A stretch of DNA of 64,000 bases from Deltaproteobacteria bacterium (GTDB lineage Bacteria > Myxococcota_A > Polyangia > JAAYKL01). Location of the stretch: the NCBI GenBank assembly GCA_016935665.1, contig JAFGQN010000172.1, positions 37,463 through 101,462 on the forward strand, in the 5' to 3' direction. The notes below the pieces were generated by a model that did not search any database, was not told the DNA's origin, and saw only the letters and a program-made list of their open reading frames with translations. The position numbers were made by a program, and so were the translations under genes. Positions 54,928-64,000 of this stretch are shown one piece after another (position 1 is the first letter of the stretch; the number at the start of each line of letters is the position of its first letter).

Positions 54928-55230
54928 ATGCATAATTGAGTCTTTATAACCATTTCCCTGTTCTTTTTGGCCTGCGCGGGGCCATCCCAACATCGGCCTT
55001 CTGCGGGTGAAAGAAACGATGCCGACCCGTTTTCCGTGTCTACTTTTGTTGAAACTGGATGTACCGCATCAATCCATCTGGTGAAATTACAGATGTTGTC
55101 CGGGGCAGCTTGGGGCAGGGCTATTGTGTCGCATGTCGATAATCATGCATGGGGCGGTTGTGTTATGTATCTGGATGAAAAAAACGTTTCCCCCAAAGGG
55201 CTTAACCTCACATGTGATCTTTGGCCATGA
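54928..55230 (+). pseudogene. Small lipoprotein frame with nonsense codon 4
   Basis: An ATG at 54928 is followed by two codons, a TGA, and then an open frame whose first residues form a lipoprotein signal ('VFITISLFFLACAGPSQ') and a mature part of about 85 residues with scattered cysteines. No usable ATG follows the stop; a TTG at 54967 lies inside the signal peptide. The stop may be a mutation of TGG or CGA. No family is recognised. Could also be a real gene using an unusual start; confidence is low. Confidence 0.4.
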
Positions 55231-55455
55231 ATTGAAAGTGGCAAACCCCAATGTCCCAAGTCGCAATTTTGTCGTTGACAGATACTGTGTACATTTGTAG
55301 CGTTCTATATTCCAACGAGGAATCGCTCATATTCTTTCTGCATACAGACGAAAATTTCCTGTGTTCGGGCATTGTATTTTAACGAAATGTCAAACTGTTT
55401 GATGTTTTGATTAATGAGAATGTCGAGGTTTTCGATATTCGCAAGGGAGGCAAAA

Positions 55456-57549
55456 ATGAAACAACTATTGTCATCAATTGTGTTGACAACGCTGCTGTCG
55501 CTTGCCGGCTGCACCACTCTTGAGGCTGAGCAACACAAAGCGAGCGTCAATCAGGGGTCGGGCTGGACATACGGATTGACTCAGAAACAAATTGTGGCAG
55601 CGATGCCAATCACTGCTGAGAAGGTCAATCTTTCGAGCGTTTCTGCCGGGCGCAGCATCGCTCCTAAAAAGTTGGGCGAATCCGCGGGGCTTACTTCATC
55701 CTTCGGACACATCGTTGCATGGAGAGTTCCGGAAGGAGCCCTCACTCCAGAGGAATGGATAATTTCACGTAAATCCGATTCCGGAGCATGGGAAGAATTG
55801 ACGTCGATTCAAGTGAATGTCACCAGCGGTGTTGTTTTGGACGATGTTGCTTTTGACGTATACAGCTGCGAAATACCGGTAACTGCTGCCGATGCCATTC
55901 TTACCTATTACAAAGTGACAATGATTGATCTGAATGGCGCCCGTTACAACAGTATTGTCTCAATTGTGAACTATCCTGGAGGTCACCCCGTTCGTGTCAC
56001 CTTGTCCGCAGAGACAGAAGCCGCGGCGCCATCGGGCATCACCGCGATTTACAATGATACGCACAAAATTCTTTGGGAAATGGAGCGACTTGAAAATCGC
56101 ACACTTCCCGAGTCGATTACCTTGGAAGAAACGATGGCGGAAGGTTCTGAACTGGAATTTACCGTGCATACCGATTTGACAGCGTTTGGCGGCGCTGAAA
56201 TGGGCTCGCTGGCGCGTCCTTCCAATAGCTCTTTTTGCAGGGTCAGTAAAGTCGATGCGCCCGAAACCGGTATTGTGGCCAGATTGATTTACAGTTTTGA
56301 AGATTTGCCACTGTCAATGCTGAACACGGAACCCACAAAGACGTTTGATTACAACGATGTTGTGATGGTTGTCGACGTACTCGAATCTGAAGAATCACCG
56401 GTTCCCGACGACAGTCCGATTGTCGGCGTACCTTATGGTGGTGCGCCCTCCCCCGAAGTTACTTCATGGTTGTACGACTATCCGCCGGATCAGCCTGTTG
56501 ATGTATATTTTCTCATGGATACAACTGGCAGCATGTACGATGAGATTGACCGGTTGAAAACAGATCTGCAGGATATTATTATTCCCGGCGTCCAGAATTC
56601 TTTTAGCAATGCCCGTTTCGGTGTCGGAAAATTTGAAGATTATCCGCTGAGCCCATATGGTGCCAGCTTTGATTCGCCGTTTACTCATATACTGGATATC
56701 ACTGATGATGTCGCTGCCACCAGGGCGGCTATTGATTCGTTAACCAGGGGAAACGGCTGGGACGGTCCGGAAAGCCATATGGCCGCGTTGCATGCCATTG
56801 CCACGGGTTGCGGTGACGGAACAGGCACGTATGCGGTTGCCGATGATCCGGATGGTGCGTGCACCAACAGCGCGTTGGTTGGATATCCCCATTTCAGACC
56901 AGACGCCATTCCAATTATCATCATTATGTCGGATGCGCCTTCCCATGAAGGCCCCGATGGCGTGTATCCCTATGGGGAAATTCCAGGAGTGACACCGCCT
57001 GCGTATTCGCAGGTGGTTAATGCTTTGAACAACATCGGCGCAAAAATTGTGGCCATTAACAGTGGTAATACGTATCCGGGAGACCTTTTCGCGAGACTGA
57101 CTGAAGATACCACGTCATTGAGCGCAAGTGGCGACCGGCTGGTATTCAATATATCCGATTCAGGTGCAGGTCTTTCCACGACAATTGTCGACACATTTGC
57201 GACGCTGGTTGGGGCCGTTCCAATCGATGTCAGCGCCAGGATCACCGACGATCCGAGTGATGCTGTGGACGCAACTGTCTTTATTGACAAAATCATCCCC
57301 GCGACAGCGCCTACCGGAGCATGTGAAGTGGGGCTTCCCACTAAAGATACCGATGGCGACGGCATTGACGATACCTATGACTCAATCGCACCAGGACACG
57401 TGTTGTGTTTCGATATCATCGCTAAAGTAAACGAGACGGTCCCCGCTACAGATGTGACGCAATATTATCCGCTGAAAGTCGAATTGCTCGCCAACGGCGT
57501 TGTTCCTGTTCAGGAACAAACAATTTATTTTGTAATCCCTGCGCTGTAG
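55456..57549 (+). CDS. VWA-domain lipoprotein
   Basis: 697 residues from ATG 55456 (GGGAGG six bases upstream). Signal ends in 'LSLAGC' (C19). The N-terminal about 340 residues look like beta-sandwich domains. A von Willebrand A domain follows (about 343-560) with the metal-ion site 'DTTGSMYDEIDRL' (DXSXS-like, here D-T-T-G-S) and 'IIIIMSDAPSHEG'. The integrin-beta-like 'FEDYPLSPYG' insert resembles eukaryotic beta-integrin heads. A short 'DTDGDGIDDTYD' calcium-type loop is near the end. Likely a surface adhesion protein that binds ligand through a divalent cation. Confidence 0.85.
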   Translation: MKQLLSSIVLTTLLSLAGCTTLEAEQHKASVNQGSGWTYGLTQKQIVAAMPITAEKVNLSSVSAGRSIAPKKLGESAGLTSSFGHIVAWRVPEGALTPEEWIISRKSDSGAWEELTSIQVNVTSGVVLDDVAFDVYSCEIPVTAADAILTYYKVTMIDLNGARYNSIVSIVNYPGGHPVRVTLSAETEAAAPSGITAIYNDTHKILWEMERLENRTLPESITLEETMAEGSELEFTVHTDLTAFGGAEMGSLARPSNSSFCRVSKVDAPETGIVARLIYSFEDLPLSMLNTEPTKTFDYNDVVMVVDVLESEESPVPDDSPIVGVPYGGAPSPEVTSWLYDYPPDQPVDVYFLMDTTGSMYDEIDRLKTDLQDIIIPGVQNSFSNARFGVGKFEDYPLSPYGASFDSPFTHILDITDDVAATRAAIDSLTRGNGWDGPESHMAALHAIATGCGDGTGTYAVADDPDGACTNSALVGYPHFRPDAIPIIIIMSDAPSHEGPDGVYPYGEIPGVTPPAYSQVVNALNNIGAKIVAINSGNTYPGDLFARLTEDTTSLSASGDRLVFNISDSGAGLSTTIVDTFATLVGAVPIDVSARITDDPSDAVDATVFIDKIIPATAPTGACEVGLPTKDTDGDGIDDTYDSIAPGHVLCFDIIAKVNETVPATDVTQYYPLKVELLANGVVPVQEQTIYFVIPAL

Positions 57550-57753
57550 ACAGGAAACGTTCAGGGGCGACTCCCACCTGTTTCTCTAATCTGTATCCAC
57601 TGTCACATCGCAATTTCCCGCCGTTGCATTGTCAGATTCTTCCAAACGATTATTCGTAAAAACGGTGTGAAAAGTGAATTTCTTTTTATCGTTATCTGGT
57701 ATATTGTTGGTTTTATTTGGCTCAAACTGACAACGTGTTTTTCTGAGGTGCTC

Positions 57754-60732
57754 ATGATGTGTTTATTTAACCGGTATTCAATTCTATGGCTTATTTTTAG
57801 TCTTTTGACGATTTCCTGTAAATCCAGCTCACAAAAACACCCCTGTGATTCCTGCCTGCCCTGCGAGGAATGCACTATCGATGATGAAACCGAAACCGCT
57901 GTTTGCGCCCCCAAAGAGCACGCGTATCAAAAATGCGAAAATAATGATGTTATTTGGGTAAACTCATGCAATCAGCCCGAAGGGCGCAAAGAACGCTGCG
58001 ATGAGCACTTTGTTTGTCAGGTGGAAGGTGAGCGCGCGTCCTGTATCTGCAACAATTTTTGGACAGGGGACGACTGTGATGAGTGCCCCGATGGCTTTGA
58101 TGAGGACGGGGATTGTGCCGCCTGCCTGCCTGGATTTGACCCGCAAAATAACTGTGAAAGCTGTATTGGCAATCGGAGTATCAGCTCAGACTGTGAAGAG
58201 TGTATCAATCATTGGAGCGGCGCCAACTGCGACATTTGCCCCGAGGGATTTGATGTGGCGAGCGGATGTAAAACCTGCCGGAACCACTGGGGGGGAAGGG
58301 ACTGCAATATTTGTCCCGACAATTTTACCATCGAAAGTGATTGCACCCTGTGTGCCAACAGATGGACCGGCGAGGATTGTGATGAGTGTCCATCTGCGTT
58401 TGATGAAGACAACAACTGCAGCGGTTGCAGCAATGAAAACTGGACAGGGGAAAGCTGCGACATTTGCCCCGACAATTATACCATGGAGAGCGATTGTTCC
58501 GAGTGCGCAAATCGCTGGACGGGCAATGACTGCAACGAATGCCCGATTCGATACACCGTCGCAAGCAACTGCAATGAATGCAGCAATCACTGGTCGGGCA
58601 CAAACTGCAGTATTTGTCCGGATAATTTTATTTTTGGAAGCAATTGTCTCGAATGTGCCAATAACTGGACGGGTGATAATTGCGACGTTTGTCCGGATAA
58701 TTTTTCGGCAGATGATAACTGCAAAGATTGCGCGAACTACTGGAGCGGTGTCGAGTGCGATGTTTGTCCAGATAGATTCACCGTCGAAAGCAATTGCGCC
58801 GAATGCGCCAATCACTGGACCGGCAACACGTGCGGGACGTGTCCCGATAACTTCATTGAAGCCAATAACTGTTTGGGCTGCGCCGAAAACTGGACCGGTG
58901 AAAACTGCGACGTATGTCCCGAAAACTTCACAGTGGAAAGCAATTGCGCCGCATGTGCCAACAACTGGAGCGGCGCTGCATGTGACGTTTGTCCCGACGA
59001 ATTTGATGCAACTGAAAACTGCGGCAGCTGTGCCAATCATTGGACCGGCGCCAATTGTGATGTGTGTCCCGAAAATTTTGTGCAGGATGCCGATTGCAGC
59101 GCATGCGCCAATCACTGGAGTGGCGCTGATTGCAGTACGTGTCCGGCGTTGTTCACCTCAGAAAGCAACTGTCTGGAATGTGCCAATGGCAAAACGGGGG
59201 ATGATTGTACGGAGTGCCCCGGAAACTGGAGCGGCGCCAACTGCGACGTGTGCCCATCGGGATTTGGGGGTGAGGATTGCGATGTGGCGGTTGATACGTG
59301 CGTTCGCTATGTGGATGCGGATTCCAGCGTGGTGATTCCATCCGGGTTGACGTGGCAGAGCCCATTTAGAGATATTCAAAGCGGTATCAATTCCGCCGCG
59401 GCGGCCATGGTGGCCGATGGTGGAGATAGCTGTCAGGTATGGATTAAAGATTTGCCGGACGGGGATGCTTACATTTTCACTCCGGAAATGGGGGTAGACA
59501 CGTACACTATTCCTTCTGGAATCTCTTTGTTGGGAGGGTTTCTTGGTGGTGAAACCGATGTAAATCAGCGTGCTCTCGAAAATCATTCGAGAGTTCATTG
59601 CAACGCGCCATCAGATGCGAATACCAGGGGGGACATTTGTTTGACCCTTCAGAATGCTGAGAATGTCGTTTTGAATGGCATCTCTCTCTCATACGGACAA
59701 GTGTCCGTCCTGGCTGAAAACAGCAATGTGCGTTTTGAAAACGTGTGGATGAGCAATTTTGACAATGACACAGTGTTTGATGGAAATGGTGTGCTGGTGG
59801 CACGCAAATCGACGGTGACGTTGACGGACTCATCCACTGATCAAAGTGGTGCGGCCAATGGCATCATTGTTCACGCCACAGAGAGCAATGTTCATCTCAG
59901 TGGAATGGTGGGATCGGGACTGTATGCATCGGGAGCAAAAGGCGGCGCCATTTATGCGGTGAATTCAAGCATCACTATCGATTCCGGATCGGGATTCACT
60001 GCTCAGTACTCGGAAGGGAATGGTGATGATGGTGGCGTTATTTATTCGGTCGACAGCACCGTGTCGGTTTCAAATGCGAGTATCGGCAATTCTCACATAG
60101 CAAGTATTCCTGCGGGGGGAATTGTGTACATGGAAAGAAGTGAGTATGCTTTCAGTAATGTGACTTTTGGCATTTACGACCAGCCGGAGAATACCTTTAT
60201 CAAAGGAATGATTCTGGCCGCCAATGAATCAGAGGGCACAATTTCAAACAGCGAGTTGAGATTTACGAATTCAGAGTGTGTACAGGGATTCTTTTACAAT
60301 CGAAATTCATCAATGACCATTATCAACAGCGATTTCTCCGGATTGCAGTTTACCGGCGCGTGTCCTGACAGCGGCATTCTCTATGTGGATAATCCGGATA
60401 CGGGAAAAGTAACGGTGGTCAACAGCATCTTCTGGAACACGGGGGATGCGAATATTGTTTATGAGCCAGTTGCCCCGGCCGAGCCAACCGAAATCAGTTA
60501 CAGCATCGTTCAGGGGGGATTTGTGGGAGATGGAAATATTGATGTTTCATATGACACGGACGATGACTTGACTCTGGATTCGGATTCACCGGTCATCGAC
60601 GCCGGCAATGGAGATGTGGCGCCGGAGTTTGACATGGAAGGCAATCCAAGGGTGGATGTGGCGGGTGTCCCCAACACCGGTGTGGGAACCCCCGCCTATA
60701 CGGATATTGGCCCCAGAGAATACCAGCCATAG
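57754..60732 (+). CDS. Giant lipoprotein: laminin-EGF-like repeat array plus right-handed beta-helix
   Basis: 992 residues from ATG 57754 (GAGG upstream; an upstream in-frame ATG at 57667 would add a second hydrophobic segment). Signal ends in 'LLTISC' (C22). Residues about 100-509 are about 15 tandem copies of a 25-residue unit, 'C.NHWTG.NCDVCP.NF....' in outline, with three to four cysteines and conserved Trp-(S/T)-Gly. This is close to the second half of laminin-type EGF domains. After 'GFGGEDC' the protein changes to a long beta-helix ('NVVLNGISLSYGQVSVLAENS', given by its ends NVVLNG and ENS, and many similar rungs), ending 'DIGPREYQP'. It resembles polymorphic outer membrane-type surface proteins. 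Confidence 0.87.
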   Translation: MMCLFNRYSILWLIFSLLTISCKSSSQKHPCDSCLPCEECTIDDETETAVCAPKEHAYQKCENNDVIWVNSCNQPEGRKERCDEHFVCQVEGERASCICNNFWTGDDCDECPDGFDEDGDCAACLPGFDPQNNCESCIGNRSISSDCEECINHWSGANCDICPEGFDVASGCKTCRNHWGGRDCNICPDNFTIESDCTLCANRWTGEDCDECPSAFDEDNNCSGCSNENWTGESCDICPDNYTMESDCSECANRWTGNDCNECPIRYTVASNCNECSNHWSGTNCSICPDNFIFGSNCLECANNWTGDNCDVCPDNFSADDNCKDCANYWSGVECDVCPDRFTVESNCAECANHWTGNTCGTCPDNFIEANNCLGCAENWTGENCDVCPENFTVESNCAACANNWSGAACDVCPDEFDATENCGSCANHWTGANCDVCPENFVQDADCSACANHWSGADCSTCPALFTSESNCLECANGKTGDDCTECPGNWSGANCDVCPSGFGGEDCDVAVDTCVRYVDADSSVVIPSGLTWQSPFRDIQSGINSAAAAMVADGGDSCQVWIKDLPDGDAYIFTPEMGVDTYTIPSGISLLGGFLGGETDVNQRALENHSRVHCNAPSDANTRGDICLTLQNAENVVLNGISLSYGQVSVLAENSNVRFENVWMSNFDNDTVFDGNGVLVARKSTVTLTDSSTDQSGAANGIIVHATESNVHLSGMVGSGLYASGAKGGAIYAVNSSITIDSGSGFTAQYSEGNGDDGGVIYSVDSTVSVSNASIGNSHIASIPAGGIVYMERSEYAFSNVTFGIYDQPENTFIKGMILAANESEGTISNSELRFTNSECVQGFFYNRNSSMTIINSDFSGLQFTGACPDSGILYVDNPDTGKVTVVNSIFWNTGDANIVYEPVAPAEPTEISYSIVQGGFVGDGNIDVSYDTDDDLTLDSDSPVIDAGNGDVAPEFDMEGNPRVDVAGVPNTGVGTPAYTDIGPREYQP
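58051..59280 (+). repeat. 75-bp tandem repeats coding for EGF-like units
   Basis: About 15 in-frame copies of 75 bases. Cys, Trp and Gly codons are conserved and the rest diverge, so the array is older than the stalk and H1 repeats. Confidence 0.85.
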
Positions 60733-60878
60733 TATCGTGCGTCCTTCTTTGCGTGTATGCGATGAAAGTTTCATTTTCTGTTATATTTGCGACCGTTAAA
60801 GTGATAGGATTCACACAATAGAAACAGAACGGATGCACTTTCAAGCCAGTCTGGTGACTTTTTACAGTCGGGGGTTCT

Positions 60879-61469
60879 ATGCATGCAACACTTCTGGTCA
60901 TCGACAATTACGATTCCTTTACTTTCAATCTGGTGCAAATGTTTCGGCGTTATCTGCTCGACATCAGTGTCTTTCGTGCGGACAGGATAACGGTTGACCA
61001 GGTGAATGAACACGCACCGGACTACATTCTGATAAGTCCTGGTCCCAAAGACCCGCCGGCGGCCGGTATTTCCACGGCACTCATTAAAAAAATGCACTCG
61101 CGCACACCGATTCTGGGCGTCTGCCTGGGCATGCAGTGTCTGAATGAGGCGTTCGGGGGCGTCACGGTCCGGGCGAAAAGACCTCTGCACGGCCAAACCA
61201 GTCTGATAAACCATGTGGGCAGGGACCTGTTTTTGGATGTTCCCTCCCCGCTTCGGGTGGCCCGATATCACTCTCTTGTGGCGTCCGCCATTCCCGATGA
61301 TCTCGAAGTGACCGCCACCACCGATGATGATATTGTGATGGCTCTGTCTCATCGCACATCGCCCCTGCACGGCGTTCAATTTCACCCCGAAAGCTTTTTA
61401 ACGGAACACGGGTTTTCCCTCATTGAAAATTTTCTTAATGAAGGACCATTAAACGGGAAGCTGCCATGA
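60879..61469 (+). CDS. pabA: Aminodeoxychorismate/anthranilate synthase glutaminase subunit (PabA)
   Basis: 196 residues, class I glutamine amidotransferase. Catalytic triad: C82 in 'GVCLGMQC', H169 and E171 in 'VQFHPESF'; oxyanion loop in 'SPGPKDPP'. It supplies ammonia to the synthase subunit encoded by the next gene, which it overlaps by four bases (ATGA). TrpG and PabA cannot be told apart from sequence alone; the partner decides for PabA. Confidence 0.92.
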   Translation: MHATLLVIDNYDSFTFNLVQMFRRYLLDISVFRADRITVDQVNEHAPDYILISPGPKDPPAAGISTALIKKMHSRTPILGVCLGMQCLNEAFGGVTVRAKRPLHGQTSLINHVGRDLFLDVPSPLRVARYHSLVASAIPDDLEVTATTDDDIVMALSHRTSPLHGVQFHPESFLTEHGFSLIENFLNEGPLNGKLP

Positions 61470-63775
61470 CCACAGAACTGGATAATCTGATTGCCCTGAA
61501 ATTACCGCCCCGGATACGGTCCGTCCACGCGATAACAGTAACGTTGCCCACCGATTTTATCGATGTCGTTCGACCCTTTTCCCACATGCCTGGAACCGTG
61601 GCGCTGATGAGTGGGGGAAGGCTGGATTGTGCGCGGTATCATATTATGGGTGTCTTTCCCATGGTGACGTTGACGGCCAAACACCGCCGTACTGTATTTG
61701 AAGTTGCAGACAACTCAGGCATTGACGGCAACATCACGGCCTACCCAATCACGTGCAATCCCTTTGATGCGCTGCAGGCGGTGCTGCGTCGTTATCAACT
61801 GCATCACTCTGCCCGCTGTCCCATGGAATCCGGGCTGCTGGGATATTTGTCATACGACCTGAAAGATGCGTTGGAAGAGTTGCCTCAAACCAGTATTGAC
61901 GATTTACAGCTGCCCGATTTGTACATGACACTGCCCAAGGTGCTGGTGGTCAGAGATCTGAAAACAAATAAGGATACACTGTTTACACCATTGACAGAAG
62001 CGGATGCCGACACCGAGGCAGCGGAACGGTTTAGGCGATTCCTTGAAACCATCGCATCCGCAGCAGAGGCATCGGGGATGTCAACGGTGACCGCGTCACC
62101 ATTTCGAACCCGGTTTACGTCTGACACGTACATGGACGCCATCGAAACCATCCGGGAATATATTGCCGCCGGAGATGTCTACCAGGTCAATATGTCCCAG
62201 CGGTTCAGCGCAAATGTCACTGGGAAACCATTTGAACTTTATGCGAAAATGTTTCTTGAAAATCCAGCTGCATTTTTTGCGTATCTGAATCCCGGCGACC
62301 ACCAGATTCTATCCACATCCCCGGAACGGTTTATCCAACTGAAACCCGGCGCATCTGAAGCGCATGGCGCCGGGACCATGGTTGTTGAAACACGTCCCAT
62401 CAAAGGAACCCGTCCGCGCGGGGACTCACCGGCGGCGGACGCCGCCCTGATGGACGAATTGCGGCAGAGCCCCAAAGAAGACGCCGAACTGTCAATGATT
62501 GTGGATTTGCAAAGAAACGATATTGGTAAGGTGTGTCGCGCCGGGTCGGTTGTGGTAAAGGAACACAAGCGTTTGGAATCGTACGAAAATGTGCATCACA
62601 TGATTTCCATTGTGACCGGCGTTCTCGATAAAGACAACGACGCAGTGGATTTGATTCGCGCCACGTTTCCAGGGGGGTCCATCACCGGATGCCCCAAAAT
62701 CCGGTCGATGGAAATCATTGACGAACTGGAGCCGGTGCGTCGCCATATTTACACCGGTTCCATTGGGTATCTCAGTTTTCACAACACCATGGATTTATCC
62801 ATTGCCATTCGCACGGCCACCGTATCAAACGGTCGAATGGTGTTCTCAGTAGGCGGCGGCATCGTTTATGACTCCAACCCCGCGGACGAATATCAGGAAA
62901 CTCTCGACAAAGGCCGCACGCTCATGCGCTCGGTTCAAGGCCGCCAATCCGAGCCCGCAGATGCCGCGACCTGTGTCTGGCGCGATGGTCTGATACAGAA
63001 AATGGGCGATACGTCCATCTCCATCGAAGACGAAGGCTTCCTTTATGGATACGGTTTTTTTGAAACCATCCGGGTAGATAACGGCACACCAAAGATGCTG
63101 GATTTGCACATGGCGCGATTTGAACGGGCCTGGCAATGGTGCTTCGACGGGCCACCACCGGACATTACCTGGAACGACGTGATAGCACAGGTCATCGGGA
63201 AAAATCAGCTGACCTGTCAGGTGGCAGCGGTGAAGATTCTCGCGGCAGCGAAAAAGGCGGATGGCAGCGCACTGCCATACACCCTGCTGGTGACGTCCCG
63301 GCCATATCGCCATCGGCTGCTGGGAACAGCTGCCCCGGGGTTGCGGCTGGGGGTGTATCCCCACCGGCGTCACACATCTCTGGCGGATCACAAAACCATG
63401 AACTATATGTTTTACCGAATGGCGGGCAAATGGGCTGCCGAACGCCATCTTGATGAAGCGCTCATCTGCAATGTGGATGGGTCCGTATCGGAAACCAATA
63501 CGGCCAATATCTTCTGCCGAAAAGATGGCCGATGGCTGTTTCCCCATTCGGATCACTTTCTGGAAGGTACATTTCAAACGTGTATCAAAGGCATGTTGCG
63601 GGATAGAAGTGAGACGCTTCAAATCACACCCGTTTCGCTGTCAGAATTGGCCGGCGCGGACGCTGTTTTTGCATGCAATGCCCTGATGGGGGTGGTACCG
63701 GTCATCGCCCTGGACAGCACCGAAATTTCGCCGGATGTGGATTTCTGCGACCGTATCAACAACGTTTTGCTATGA
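61466..63775 (+). CDS. pabBC: PabB-PabC fusion (aminodeoxychorismate synthase I and aminodeoxychorismate lyase)
   Basis: 769 residues. The N-terminal 480 residues are a chorismate-binding enzyme with 'RPIKGTRPRGD', whose Lys is the PabB (not TrpE) signature, and 'FPGGSITGCPKIRSMEII'. The C-terminal about 275 residues are a PLP fold-IV lyase ('GFLYGYGFFETIRVDNG', PLP Lys in 'ADHKTMNYM', 'DEALICNVDGSVSETNTANI' partly quoted). Together with PabA they convert chorismate and glutamine to p-aminobenzoate for folate. Translation is coupled to pabA by ATGA. Confidence 0.93.
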   Translation: MTTELDNLIALKLPPRIRSVHAITVTLPTDFIDVVRPFSHMPGTVALMSGGRLDCARYHIMGVFPMVTLTAKHRRTVFEVADNSGIDGNITAYPITCNPFDALQAVLRRYQLHHSARCPMESGLLGYLSYDLKDALEELPQTSIDDLQLPDLYMTLPKVLVVRDLKTNKDTLFTPLTEADADTEAAERFRRFLETIASAAEASGMSTVTASPFRTRFTSDTYMDAIETIREYIAAGDVYQVNMSQRFSANVTGKPFELYAKMFLENPAAFFAYLNPGDHQILSTSPERFIQLKPGASEAHGAGTMVVETRPIKGTRPRGDSPAADAALMDELRQSPKEDAELSMIVDLQRNDIGKVCRAGSVVVKEHKRLESYENVHHMISIVTGVLDKDNDAVDLIRATFPGGSITGCPKIRSMEIIDELEPVRRHIYTGSIGYLSFHNTMDLSIAIRTATVSNGRMVFSVGGGIVYDSNPADEYQETLDKGRTLMRSVQGRQSEPADAATCVWRDGLIQKMGDTSISIEDEGFLYGYGFFETIRVDNGTPKMLDLHMARFERAWQWCFDGPPPDITWNDVIAQVIGKNQLTCQVAAVKILAAAKKADGSALPYTLLVTSRPYRHRLLGTAAPGLRLGVYPHRRHTSLADHKTMNYMFYRMAGKWAAERHLDEALICNVDGSVSETNTANIFCRKDGRWLFPHSDHFLEGTFQTCIKGMLRDRSETLQITPVSLSELAGADAVFACNALMGVVPVIALDSTEISPDVDFCDRINNVLL

Positions 63776-63900
63776 AAACACAAACCGGACTCAAGGCCGC
63801 ATTGCTGTTGGCCAGTATGCTGACCATTATAGCTTCATGGGATTGCAGGGCGCATTGTGTAATCCATGGTTTTCCTTTTTTTTATTTAATCGTCACTTGA
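63772..63900 (+). CDS. Short frame overlapping the pabBC stop
   Basis: 42 codons starting in the ATGA overlap with pabBC. The peptide has a Lys-containing N-terminus and a hydrophobic helix ('AALLLASMLTIIAS') followed by a short Cys-containing tail, like a signal peptide without a mature protein. It may be a truncated exported protein or a small membrane peptide; or chance. No Shine-Dalgarno other than coupling. Confidence 0.3.
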   Translation: MKTQTGLKAALLLASMLTIIASWDCRAHCVIHGFPFFYLIVT

Positions 63901-63980
63901 CATGTATTCCAGCGTTGTCGTAATCTCCGGCTATCACATATTTATCAGGTTGTTGAACCAATTTTAAGGAGGTAGCTTAA

Positions 63981-64000
63981 ATGGCTGAACTTACAAGTGA
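63981..64000 (+). CDS. Start of an unidentified gene (runs off right edge)
   Basis: ATG at 63981 with a perfect AAGGAGGT eight bases upstream; six codons (MAELTS) are visible. Identity cannot be judged. Confidence 0.6.

Noticed and set aside
8133..59280. CRISPR-like arrays (regular repeats at 8133, 45295, 49064, 58051)
   Set aside because: All are in-frame coding repeats without spacers, and no cas genes are present.
61466..63775. Anthranilate synthase (TrpE) identity for the chorismate enzyme
   Set aside because: It has 'PIKGT' with the PabB lysine rather than the TrpE 'AGT' form, and it is fused to a PabC lyase.

Overview
The window reads as a chromosomal segment of an uncultured Gram-negative bacterium, most likely from Myxococcota or a neighbouring former deltaproteobacterial group. 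This is inference from gene content: tandem PilZ domains of the kind common in myxobacteria, DUF4215-type 'CDDGN' cysteine-rich repeats, a fibro-slime domain, a histone-H1-like Lys/Ala protein, an HD-kinase fusion typical of that group, and about a dozen lipoproteins with SPase II signals. By eye, base composition is near half G+C, low for cultured myxobacteria. There are no transposases, integrases, prophage genes, CRISPR arrays or tRNA genes.

Layout. 1-5.1 kb: a truncated PAS gene, a radical SAM protein, an AmgK-like sugar kinase coupled to an exported phosphatase, a broken DUF2807 lipoprotein, and rsmG. 5.1-9 kb: gyrB, an A-rich regulatory region, and an H1-like gene that may be joined to a downstream frame by slippage on ten adenines. 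9-14 kb: an operon of two very large cysteine-rich lipoproteins. 14-18.5 kb: a small hypothetical gene, a decayed GH8 endoglucanase, queF, a MutS-like ATPase and a thioredoxin-like ferredoxin. 18.7-24.6 kb: a putative metalloprotease lipoprotein, a second lipoprotein, an AMIN protein and an epimerase. 24.6-27.3 kb: a tight yebC-ruvC-M23 peptidase operon. 27.5-33.2 kb: an NtrC-type regulator, a double PilZ protein, an rseC-like/nitroreductase/SDR operon and a REC-PAS protein. 33.3-35.4 kb: a cysteine-stripe secreted protein, a small membrane protein and a frameshifted rhodanese lipoprotein. 35.7-43.8 kb: argS, recA, comM, a nitroreductase, a sulfotransferase-like gene, a WYL regulator and rnpB. 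43.8-60.7 kb: a broken HD-kinase gene, glpK, a HAD phosphatase and a run of surface lipoproteins (fibro-slime, VWC-like, glycosidase-like, VWA, and a laminin-EGF array with a beta-helix). 60.9-63.8 kb: pabA and a pabB-pabC fusion, which together encode the p-aminobenzoate branch of folate synthesis.

Two themes stand out. First, much of the coding capacity is an exported lipoproteome. Four genes (18712, 34771-35400, 45190, 48941) place a low-complexity Asp-Ser-Gly tract just after the lipidated cysteine and before an unrelated domain; the genes at 51591 and 9013-10836 carry Thr/Asp/Ser analogues. This looks like a shared stalk for surface display. Second, genome erosion: five genes carry nonsense codons and/or frameshifts (DUF2807, GH8, rhodanese lipoprotein, HD-kinase, and a ~100-codon lipoprotein), and several lesions fit G-to-A changes. 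Housekeeping genes (gyrB, recA, argS, ruvC, yebC, glpK, queF, pabA/pabBC, rnpB) look intact.
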